From: Hymenolepis diminuta
Taxonomy: Eukaryota > Platyhelminthes > Cestoda > Cyclophyllidea > Hymenolepididae
Assembly: GCA_900708905.1 (NCBI GenBank)
Contig: CAADRB010000041.1
Span: forward strand, 599,601-663,600
Length of the DNA: 64,000 nucleotides
Reading direction: 5' to 3'
Shown: positions 39,235 through 48,885 of the stretch, piece by piece
How positions within the stretch are numbered: the stretch's first letter is position 1
How the letters are laid out: each line of letters opens with the position of its first letter
Translations under genes and position numbers: made by a program
The notes under the pieces: generated by a model
Told to the model about the DNA's origin: nothing
Database searches by the model: none
The model's input: only the letters and a program-made list of their open reading frames with translations

Positions 39235-41211
39235 ATGAGTCTTTGGGTTGATAAACATAGACCCACATCACTGGAAAGTTTAGATTATCATAAGAAAGAA
39301 GCAGAGACCCTCAGGAAGATTGTATGTCAAGTAGCTGTCTAATCCTCTGTAGGTTGCAAGTGGTGATTTCCCACATTTATTATTCTATGGACCGCCAGGT
39401 GCTGGCAAGAAGACTCGTATATCTTGTCTACTTCGTGAGCTTTATGGACCAGGGGTTGACAAACTTCGTATAGAGCATCATTCCTTCACAACACCTTCAA
39501 AGAAGAAAGTTGATCTTTCCACTGTCTCCAGTAATTTTCACTTAGAAGTCAATCCAAGGTAACTAATTCCTACCAAGTCCATTTCGCTTATTTCACAATA
39601 TTGTATATCAAACGTCTTTTGTATTGTAGTGATGTTGGCATATATGATCGTATTGTTGTTCAAGAGCTGATTAAGAACATGGCTTCAACAGCACAACTAG
39701 ATGTTACTAATCAACGAGAATTCAAGGTTGTTGTTATTCATGAAGTTGATCGGCTAAGTAAGGATGCTCAACATTCTCTTCGTAGAACAATGGAGAAGTA
39801 TATGAAAACCTGCAGGATTATTCTGTGCACAGAGTCACTTTCAAAGGTACGGATTCATGTAAATATTGCGACTGCTCCTCTTAGATTATACCTGCAACGC
39901 GTTCTCGTTGTCTTCCTATTCGTATTGCGGCGCCAACTGTTGATGAAATTTCAAAGATTCTCGTCAATGTTGCTAAAATGGAAGGGTTGATTATGCCAAT
40001 TGAGCTTGCAGAGCGTATAGCTAATGCGTCTGATAGAAATCTTCGTAGAAGTCTCCTCTTAGCTGAGGTCGCTCGTGCACAACACTATCCTTTCTCTCAC
40101 GATCAAAGTATTCCACTACCAGATTGGCAGAACTTTATCTCGGAGACTGCATCAAGCATCTTGGGTGAACAGAGTCCAAAAAGGTAAGCGACACACACGT
40201 GTCGTGAATGTATGTGTTAATTGCTGGCCTGCTGCTTTATAATACTGCAGCTGTTTGCCTAGGTGTAGCTACTGTCAAGTATATCATCATTAGTAACTTC
40301 AGTGCTGTTGTACGCGCATTATGTGTAACACTGGTAGGAAAGATGTGAGCGGGTAGAGCAGTGGCAAACATGCTCGTCAACAAAGTTCGAGATAATGTGT
40401 TCAGTTCCCAATCGGCGTATGCCTAGCGAGCAGAATAGCCAACCTCAATGGTTAATAAAAGGATGGTAGAATGCATTTTTCTTATAAGAGTTTCTTTAAT
40501 ATACCTCCCCACTACCTTAGCCAAATGCATTTTTTATCCTTAGATGGTTTTTTATCTTAATACTCTCTTTTTCTGTGACGTGTAGTCAGCACATACGTCT
40601 GTCAAATCAGGGGTCACAGCATAAACGTTCATCAATGCACCTCCATTGAATGATACCACAAATAACAGTGGTTAATATTAAGTGATAAAATGTGAGTTTC
40701 TATTTAGAGCAATTCTGGAATATCTCTGCAACTTGGTCAAGTGGCCACTTCTCTTAATGAGAATAGGAATGATATCAGTTAACTGAAGGGTAACATTACA
40801 AATTTCTGAATTAGGATGCGGCTCTAGGCAAATGTTCCGTTGCAATAGAATTGAAAATTTTCTACAATTTTTCAGAGTCATGGAAGTTCGATCAAGGCTT
40901 TATGAATTGCTTGCGCACTGTATACCTCCAGACGTCATTTTCAGAGTAGGTTTTGTTTGGTAATCGAAATGTATTTTGTGTGATATCTAATACTGGTCTA
41001 ACCTTGAATATGGCTTTAGGGGCTTCTAGACAATTTGCTTTCTTCATGCGACAGTACTCTAAGGTACGATTTGGTCAGCTTGGCAGCTACGCATGAACAT
41101 CGAATGCATCTTGGTCAAAAACCCATTTTCCACTTGGAGGCATTTGTTATCAGTTTTATGGCAATCTACAAACGTTTCATTGAAGATACACTAGGAGGAA
41201 GCGAGTTATAA
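39235..41211 (+). CDS. RFC3: Replication factor C subunit 3
   Basis: Six exons: 39235-39321, 39353-39558, 39630-39846, 39885-40183, 40876-40945 and 41020-41211. Phases agree and total 356 residues, the same as human RFC3. It is one of the small AAA+ subunits of the clamp loader that opens PCNA at primer-template junctions. Visible landmarks are the start [10 protein letters not shown], Walker [10 protein letters not shown], the TTPSKKK stretch before [10 protein letters not shown], the divergent Walker B region [21 protein letters not shown], and the SRC motif [14 protein letters not shown]. The collar region includes [15 protein letters not shown]. Introns are 31, 71, 38, 692 and 74 nt; the 692-nt one carries SINE fragments. 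AATAAA lies 26 nt past the stop. It converges on SPCS3 with 143 bp between stop codons. Confidence 0.97.
40345..40475 (+). repeat. tRNA-like SINE fragment, copy c
   Basis: In RFC3 intron 4. It has a good A-box-like word TAGAGCAGTGG and, about 45 nt later, a B-box-like word GTTCAGTTCCC, followed by an AACCTCAATGGTTAATA tail shared with the copies near 4.2 and 4.7 kb. This is the best-preserved head of the family in the window. Confidence 0.6.
40590..40700 (+). repeat. SINE-like tail, copy d
   Basis: CCTCCATTGAATGATACCAC followed by CAGTGGTTAATATTAAGTGA matches the tail of the 4610-4715 fragment. The Pol III boxes are absent. Confidence 0.45.
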
Positions 41212-41236
41212 ATGTTTACAAGCTTTTTCTAATTGC

Positions 41237-41242
41237 AATAAA
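41237..41242 (+). terminator. Poly(A) signal of RFC3
   Basis: AATAAA 26 nt after the RFC3 stop codon, implying a very short 3' UTR in the 143-bp convergent spacer. Confidence 0.65.
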
Positions 41243-41354
41243 GTCGTTACCAATATTAAACCCTTGATTTTGTTGAAAAAAAGAGTGCCATCGTAGTAAG
41301 TGGATAAACAAAAAATGAGAAGCCATGACCACAAAATACAGGCAGAATCAGTTT

Positions 41355-41926
41355 TTACCGATCATGATACTTTGTAGGGAAAGAGAAGACTACTTGACTT
41401 CCACTAGATCTTAGAGGCATTAAACCGGTGTTTGGAATAATGTTCCAGTAAAATTTAAGCGTTACGTTGTCATTGTCCTTAAGACCGAAGCCGTCATCCC
41501 AGAAGAGGTATTTTCCATTCATCCTCTTGTATTGAATATTATAGTTCTCACCTCTGCGAATGATTTTATCCCAAAGGACAACTTGATTTACTTCATTAGT
41601 TGGCGTTCTGTATTCTGCTGCGAGGAATATAAAAAGTTGTTTTACATTCCAGTTGAATAAAGGAGCGACGTCGGCCTAAAAATCAACAAATTAAAAGAAA
41701 ACATTACTTGAATATCCATACGAAGTCTTCCTAGATCATTTTGAGTAGAATAGGAAGAAGTAAAATCCTCAGCGACTTGGACAAATACGTTACTGACCCC
41801 CATTTCTGCGGGAATAGTTTTATCGATAAAAACAGTGGACAAAAATGTTGCAATCATTAATGCCGACATTACCGATCCCATAAGTGCAGATAATGCACTT
41901 ATTCTAGCGAAAATCGAGTGCATCAT
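41355..41926 (-). CDS. SPCS3: Signal peptidase complex subunit 3
   Basis: Two exons, 41926-41708 and 41675-41355, are joined across a 32-nt GT-AG intron, giving 179 residues (human protein about 180). It is the luminal accessory subunit of the ER signal peptidase complex. One N-terminal membrane helix (about 10-33, SALMGSVMSALMIATFLSTVF) is followed by a luminal domain with the family's conserved stretches: VFVQVAEDFTS, NWNVKQLFIFLAAEYRT, NQVVLWDKIIRRG, then LFWDDGFGLKDNDNVTLKF and FYWNIIPNTGLMP. The phase-0 join after MDIQ restores the expected reading into ADVAPLFNWN. The alternative start at the second Met differs by one residue. Confidence 0.95.
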
Positions 41927-43817
41927 AGAACACCGCTACGTCGACCACCAGAGTTATTTCAAAATCAACACCCGAACAATTGTGTTTTTAATTAGTTAGT
42001 TCATTTGGCGGCTGATTATTAGACATTGATTATTACTGTATGTAAAATCATTTATTTTTTTTGCGATTAAGAACGATAAACCCTTTCATTATTTTTCGGT
42101 CAACGAAATTATTAATATTAATTTTAAATTCTAACTATCTGAAAAGATGCGAAATAGGTATGTTAGAGCGGGCTTATAACATATACCATTATTATTTGAT
42201 ACTATTAATGAAAATAAAATAATCAGATGATGCTGATATCAACAACAAGGGCCTGGGCCGAGAATTGAATGCTAATGATATTTGGTTCTGTTGATTTGAA
42301 TTCTCGTTGGCATATTTGAATTTAACATGATATATAAATAATTATTTTAAGCCTCACTATACCAAAGTCTTAGAGGAACCTTTGTTCTGATAGAAAGATT
42401 AGTTTTTTCATGCATAAATACCCATCTAAGTAACATCCAAATGAAGGGAATACTCAATATTTAAACTTTCAAAACTTTTCATTTATCTTGACTTCATTAT
42501 AGTAATAAAAAGTGGTTGTACGAAGGTAAAATCAGCTTAGGAACTTAAAATAAACTTATATAAGATGTTTAAGTAATTACTTGCATAGTTAAATAGTACA
42601 TTAACTTCCGCCATCTCTACAATCCAATGTGTGGATACTATTTAATGTTATTTATATACTCGTAACTCTCAACATTTCACCTTTTTTTATTTTATATTTT
42701 AATGCAGAAATCGCTAATTAGATTTCACCTCAAATTGATTAATTTTTCACCCCACTCGCTCCTCCCCCCTAATCATAAATCATTCTTTACTTGATTTATA
42801 TATCTCCTTTTATTTTACATATTGTCTCCCTTTATTTCATTTTTTATCAAAGCTTGAATTATGTGGAAGGTGAGTTGGAGGTCTTGAATAAAGACCTTCT
42901 TACTTGTTCATATTCCATCTTTGCTCGTTTTAGGATGGCTGTCGATGTAGTAGTAGATATTAGTTAAGTTATCTTCACAAGACTCTCTCCAGGCCGTGTA
43001 TTCTCACCATCTTGGGATGTAACGGGAGGTATCGAGAACAGTTTTTAGAAAAATAATAATATTCCAATCTTAACCTTGGGCAAATGAAGACAGAAACACA
43101 AAAAACGTAATATAATTGGAGGATTAAACACTTGAAAATACTTTAGGCGTCCAGTTACGAGAAACCCAGATAAAGACAAGACAATAATTATTGGGGAGAT
43201 GCGTGATAAACAGGCATTAAAATAGGCATATTTATTAACTAAACGGGATTGAAAAATTAACTATATTGCATTTGTTATGCGAAAAATTGAGTTTATTAAA
43301 ATTCCAGTTAAAAATGTTGTGAATTATTATTAAACCAACTATATTAAGCAATTATGTTGTCGCAGGCCTTTCTATTTATTTATAAATTGTGATCTACTGT
43401 AACTTGTAATGATCTTACATGCGTAAAACAATTATTCAATCGTAAGTAGACGCTGATTAGGTCGCGTGCTAACTTTAACTGAAAGGCAAACAGTGATTAT
43501 TGTCGTATATCGGTAGTTCTACTATTGAAAAAAGACACTGAAAACGTTACGGTTAGTATTTTTAATACAATTAGTCAAAGAGATATATTTGTTTCAAAAA
43601 ATGAAATAGTATATTTATAGACTAATTTATATTCCTTTCTAAAATTTAGTAACAAATTTGTTCGGTTATTATTCTTTGAGTCAAATATAATATTTTTAAA
43701 TAAAATACTGATAAGCGATTTTACAATATGCCTATTTAAGCGTCTTATCCAATTTAATTTTTCTCTCGTTCAAATCAATTCCGTCCACGGCGCCCGTTGG
43801 AATTTTCGTGTTGAAGA
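41927..43817. other. Intergenic region SPCS3-SNRPG
   Basis: Divergent spacer of 1.9 kb. A 12-codon frame split by a 60-nt GT-AG-like interval near 42861-42970 is the only exon-like pattern and is not convincing. Nothing else is seen. Confidence 0.5.
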
Positions 43818-44199
43818 ATGAGTCCTGCGCATGCTCCAGATTTGAAGAAGTAGTAGATTTTTGTTACCTTAATTTTTACTGATTTTAGATATTTAGACAA
43901 AAGAGTTCGATGTACGTTGTTATGGGATTTTATGTAGTACCATTTGTGGATTTATGCGCACTCGATCACATTTGTTTTTTACCCATTTTCTAATGTAAAT
44001 TTATTTGTATCTTCTCTTTTTAGTGAGGATAAATGGTAATCGTGAAGTGATCGGAGTTCTTCGTGGTTTTGACGCTTTTATGAATATGGTTCTTGACGAA
44101 TGTCTGGAAGTAAATAAGAACGGTCAACATATAAATATTGATACTGTTGTTGTTCGAGGCAATAGTGTAAACATTGTTGAGGTTATGGAGCGCGTTTAA
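43818..44199 (+). CDS. SNRPG: Small nuclear ribonucleoprotein G (Sm core protein)
   Basis: Three exons, 43818-43849, 43889-43911 and 44024-44199, give 76 residues, the same length as human SNRPG. SmG sits in the seven-membered Sm ring on spliceosomal U snRNAs. The start MSPAHAPDLKKYLDK matches the family start. The Sm1 motif is INGNREVIGVLRGFDAFMN, followed by VLDECLEV, and the Sm2 motif is VVVRGNSVNIVE. Exon 2 is a 23-nt microexon needed for the frame (phases 2 and 1). Introns are 39 and 112 nt. AATAAA follows 27 nt after the stop. Confidence 0.95.
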
Positions 44200-45485
44200 T
44201 TGCTATTTGTATCATAAGTTCTTACAATAAATGTACAAACTCGTTTATAGTTACTGTTATTTATTCACATCGGTTTGATTAGGATTTTTGCTGTCCTCCG
44301 TATAATTGATTTTGAATTGTCAATTGACACACTTCAAGGTTAATATTTTAGCACTACATTTTCCTAAATGTGTTCTTCGGCACATATGGGACCCACGCTC
44401 AACGATACACTTTTGCGCTTTTCTTTCCCGTTGATATTTACGTTGAGCATTTTGTCCTTAAACGCCCTTTCCGCATTTATATTTTCCTCCTCTTTGGTGT
44501 GCATTTTACATTATTTAATTTCAATCGCTTAATTATTTGGTACTTCTCACGTTTGTCTACTTTTTGCAGAAATATCGTGTGCATAAAACGTGTTCTTTTT
44601 TTATGAACTGACCATTCTTCTGATTAAGACTCTTTAATCAAGGGTGCATATTACTTTATTATCTACCGTTCTTCAACATTTGCAAGGTTGTCAGAAGGTG
44701 TAATGTATTTGCCTAGCAGTTTAGGTGCCACTTGTTCCCTAAATAACTGGCAAAGTTTGAATAGGGTATAATCTTAAAATGGAGTTAAATGTCCGCAACC
44801 AAATCGGTGAGCAACTAGTGGATATGGTTAGTTCATGTGAGAGAGGTGTTTTAGTCTTTCCATATATGAAGGTGTGCACCGAGCGGTAATTATTTCTGGG
44901 ATAGAGTGATAATTAGATGAAGTGATTTATTGACGTAATTCGACGAGGTAATCAAGTGAGTCGGTTAGTCTTGAAAACAATTCGGAGAGCTCGAAGGTAT
45001 TGTTCGGTAAAGAAATATGAACGTGCAACTGAATTGCTAGAACGTTGAGAAACTTCATTCCAATTTGGAATCATTTAGTGATTGGTGTTCATCTACGATA
45101 GTCATCAGAGACTTGCGTATTTATCTCCCTGAATATATCCTTCAGATAATTATGTGGTGCAGTGCAGTTGAGGATCTGTAAATAATAGCGCATCGCTCAA
45201 GAGTATAACGGAAATCTCGACCTTAATGGTACAGTAGTGAGGATGTATATCTGTCAATCCAGAAGCTTCGGGTTTAATGCTGTGTACATCCAGAGAAGTA
45301 TATGTCTAAATACTGGTTAATTAAGATCAGCAGAATTAGTAAAATGTCAGTTACGCATTAGAGGGGTGCTAGAATTTCTTCTCAGAAGCCATGACTTCCA
45401 TAAATAATTTTAATATGCGTTTCCGCCAAAACAACAGAAGACTTTTGAAGTTTGATTTAGCAGACATTGAGTGGATTGTTTCACG
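44200..45485. other. Intergenic region, no gene seen
   Basis: The SNRPG 3' UTR and unassigned sequence up to the duplicated block A at 45486. Short open frames only. Confidence 0.5.
44226..44231 (+). terminator. Poly(A) signal of SNRPG
   Basis: AATAAA 27 nt beyond the SNRPG stop codon. Confidence 0.65.
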
Positions 45486-46434
45486 GGTTCCTCTTCATGT
45501 AAAAATCTCGATAACATGATTTCGTTCCACACATGGAATTGAATACTCGTTATTACTTTTGTATTATCTGATGTTATCTTCAGAACCTCACTGAAATGGA
45601 TTGAAGGGAATAAGTCAGGCTAATTGCACCTTATGCAACATAAACCATCGAGCAGTACTAATCCTAGGGTTCAGGTTGGAGAAGTCTGCAGCGGCATTCA
45701 TATTTCGCATACTCGTAACTTTTTGCTCTGGATCTGTTCTTGCATAACACTTTATGAGCCTTGCAAATCTATCGCACTGTCAGAGCTACTACTAATGAAC
45801 TGTTTCATAAAAAATTTATGATTGAATGTAATAAAGTCAGTACGAAACATTTGGACAAAAGCAGCCCTAGTTCAGAGAGTCAATAAGTTGTCGTGGAGGG
45901 AACAACTCGAAGTCTGGGTGGTCTCACGGAAGCAAATGCATGGCGATTCGAAAATCTGGGCAGTTAGTCTAGACAACGTACATGACTGACCTTCCTACAA
46001 ATAGGTTTTGTTGATACAATAACGCATCCTGGGATTGCTACACCTCTGCGCACTCAGTCTCTGTACTGAACGCTGTATGATGTACATGTTCCAGTTACCA
46101 AAATTGGAAGCTGATATCTCAATGTGCTTCAAATGATTTAGATTTATTCATGAAACTCATTCAAGTGGAACCACTAATCTACATCTGATGGAGTCATTTG
46201 CGTTGACTTCCAATAGAGCAAATAAAAAGGCAACAAGTGGAAGTCGAAATAATGTTAAGATGCATAGTCAAAGTCTTCAACCCTGCCCAATGAAAGATAA
46301 TGCACTCAACACACAATTCAAATGAGCTTGTCTCCCTATTAAGACCCCATCTGGAGATCTGGGAAGACTGACACACTTCGCTTAATACGAAAGGCCAAAC
46401 ATACGTCATTTTTAATCTGTTCTCAGCAATCTTC
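45486..46434 (+). repeat. Duplicated block A, copy 1
   Basis: About 949 bp that recur at 60535-61483 (offset 15,049) with no indel and only one difference noticed, near the right end (46423). It lies directly upstream of the b5 reductase gene and shows no convincing coding sequence. It contains a GAACGCTGTATGAT word that also occurs just upstream of copy 2 near 60487. Confidence 0.9.
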
Positions 46435-46697
46435 GTGCCCACCTTTCTTTAAAGCAACTTGACTCTGCGAAATAAAAAATCGTTTATTAATTCCCACTTC
46501 AAAATACTTCACAGGTGAAGCTTCATATTGTTTACACTGATATCTATTGTTAATTTAAAACACTTTATCAGTTTTTTGATAAAATTAAATGCCAATATTT
46601 ATATGAGGCGTTTCGTATTTAAATAGACCAAGTCGTGGTTGAAATATCGAGTGAGAATTCAATTAATCTCGGGTTTGTGCATAAATAACGTTAAAGG

Positions 46698-48885
46698 ATG
46701 ACAAGGTCAGAGGATCTTCTTTGGATTATTCCAGTAAATATTTAATATTTTTCAAGAGTCTTTTAGATTTCCGTCGCTGCTGGAATTACTGTTCTAGCGC
46801 TTGCTGGAGGACTTGTCTTCAAATTCGTTTTTAAAAAGTCTGGTCATAAGTATCTCCAAGGGCAGAATATCAAGCTACCTTTGCGTTTAGTGGATAAAGA
46901 AGTTATCACTCATGATACCAATCTTTATACTTTCGGCTTTCCCGCACACAACGACATCCTTGGTCTTCCAGTTGGTACGTTAAATATCTGGAATATAGTG
47001 ATTTTTTGTAAATAGGTGCCTGTATTTGTCTTCATGCCAGAATTAAGGGCGAAGATGTTAGGCGACCTTACACTCCAATTACTTTGGATGATTTCATAGG
47101 AAATGTCAAGATCGTGGTTAAGGTAAGCACTTTCTTCATAATTTTGTTGAAACATCTCCATCAAAATTGGTCGAATATGAGTTGTACTTACTTTCGAATA
47201 GACGTATCGAAAAGACGTCAACCCGAAGTTCCCGGCTGGTGGTAAAATGTCCCAGTATCTGGAATCTCTTTCTGTTGGTGATGGCATAGATGTTAGCGGA
47301 CCCTATGGATCTATTCGTTATCTCGGAGATGGTAGGCTTGATTAAAAAGATCAACATTCATTTGTTGTTCCAGTCGAAATTCATTTTTGTAAACTGTTTT
47401 CTAAAATTTAAGGTGATTTCGAGGTCAAGGGTGCAAATGCCCGCAAACTGAAGGCAGAAAACATCAACATGATTTGTGGTGGTTCTGGACTTACTCCAAT
47501 GTACCAGATTCTGAAGTATATTCTCAATTCTTCCACAGACAAAAGCAAAATCGCCTTGATTTTCGCAAATCAGGTATGGTATTCCACCTTGTTAGCACTA
47601 TTTTTTCAAATCTTATTTTGAAATTGATGGGAAATATTGTGTTTTATACAGACTGAACAAGATATAATTCTTCGAGATGAATTGGAACAGTTGCGCGATG
47701 CTAATCAGTCCCAGTTCCGTTTATGGTACACTGTTGAAACTCCTCCAGAACGTAAGTTCTGTGCATTTTGCCTTTGATTTTTATCAAATCACTCTATCCC
47801 ATCACGCCATTTAATTTGCTCCTTTATTGATCCAAATTTCTACAATTTTCCAGTCGAAATAAATTTAGATTTGGCAGACAATACATGCAAGTGTCCCACT
47901 TATTTGACAAATGTACTCAATCAAAACGCGTGTGCAGGTACAAAATGAGGTAGATGGATGCACACTCTTTAGAATCCTGGTTCCCATATTGCTTTATGGT
48001 GTCCTCCATAAAATCAGGCTAGTTTCTAGTGGAATTTGATTATGCAGTATCCTAGCTATCCATTTTAAGCAGGTGTATTGATATTTTTCCTGTTACTCTT
48101 CATACGCATCATGTAAAGTGTCTTTAAAATCCTATATTCCTTTAACAGTTTATGTTACTTTACCCTACTCTATATTGTACCTGTTTCATGATCCACTTCA
48201 AATGATATTGTCTCGCATACTTTACATAACAATGTTTAAGAGTATTCCTACCTCTTGGAAAAATGTATATCAATTGGTTGGTGACTGGAGAATTTGTATA
48301 AGCCGTGATTTTTGAATCATGGATCAATGGAATGCAACGATTAGACTCAGTNNNNNNNNNNNNNNNNNNNNNNNNNNNNNNNNNNNNNNNNNNNNNNNNN
48401 NNNNNNNNNNNNNNNNNNNNNNNNNNNNNNNNNNNNNNNNNNNNNNNNNNNNNNNNNNNNNNNNNNNNNNNNNNNNNNNNNNNNNNNNNNNNNNNNNNNN
48501 NNNNNNNNNNNNNNNNNNNNNNNNNNNNNNNNNNNNNNNNNNNNNNNNNNNNNNNNNNNNNNNNNNNNNNNNNNNNNNNNNNNNNNNNNNNNNNNNNNNN
48601 NNNNNNNNNNNNNNNNNNNNNNNNNNNNNNNNNNNNNNNNNNNNNNNNNNNNNNNNNNNNNNNNNNNNNNNNNNNNNNNNNNNNNNNNNNACTAAGTACT
48701 ATTTCATTGTAGACTGGAGTTACAGTGTGGGCTACATCGATCAGAAGATGATAGATGAACACTGCTATCCAGCTGGAGAGAATACAGTGAATCTACTTTG
48801 CGGACCAGCGACGATGATCAAAAACGCCTGTATTCCAGGTTTGACAGCGTCGGGCCACGCCGAGAAAAATATCCTCATTTTCTAG
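46698..48885 (+). CDS. CYB5R3: NADH-cytochrome b5 reductase (membrane-anchored)
   Basis: Seven exons: 46698-46733, 46767-46974, 47016-47122, 47202-47331, 47413-47573, 47652-47751 and 48713-48885. Phases agree, giving 304 residues (human CYB5R3 about 301). It moves electrons from NADH through FAD to cytochrome b5 on the ER and mitochondrial surfaces. An N-terminal anchor helix (about 13-32, [18 protein letters not shown]) precedes the catalytic domain. The FAD site shows RRPYTPIT and [10 protein letters not shown]. The NADH lobe shows [10 protein letters not shown] and CGPATMI, and the end is NILIF. Intron 6 (47752-48712) contains a 339-nt gap and a possible 84-nt cassette exon at 47854-47937. 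A partial second copy lies 15.6 kb downstream. The symbol is by family; another CYB5R paralogue is possible. Confidence 0.94.
46911..48351 (+). repeat. Duplicated block B, copy 1
   Basis: 1,441 bp recurring at 62560-64000 (offset 15,649) without indels. The only substitution noticed is G to T at 46944/62593 (Ala to Ser). It covers the end of exon 2 through exon 6 and part of intron 6, introns included. Confidence 0.92.
47854..47937 (+). other. Candidate 84-nt cassette exon in b5 reductase intron 6
   Basis: Flanked by a good acceptor (CTACAATTTTCCAG) and donor (GGTACAAAA context). It is exactly 28 codons, phase 1 at both sides, and open throughout, so it can be included or skipped without a frameshift. 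It would insert a Cys/Asn-rich segment starting [17 protein letters not shown] between TPPE and WSYSVG, where the family has no insert that I recall. The identical sequence is in copy 2 (63503-63586). Confidence 0.4.
48352..48690. other. Assembly gap, 339 N
   Basis: N run inside b5 reductase intron 6. The base before it (48351) corresponds exactly to position 64000, the last base of the second copy in this window. Confidence 0.95.

Noticed and set aside
42861..42970. Possible two-exon mini-gene (ATGTGGAAG, 60-nt GTGAGT...TTTTAG interval, nine more codons, stop)
   Set aside because: Twelve codons with no family likeness. Good splice words occur by chance in AT-rich DNA, and no promoter or poly(A) context supports it.
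45624..46442. Short frames of 65 and 82 residues repeated at 60673 and 61243
   Set aside because: They recur because block A is duplicated, so their conservation is not evidence of coding.
48160..48762. Long open frames on both strands across the 339-N gap
   Set aside because: They are open only because N codons hide stops. Only the real last exon from 48713 is supported.
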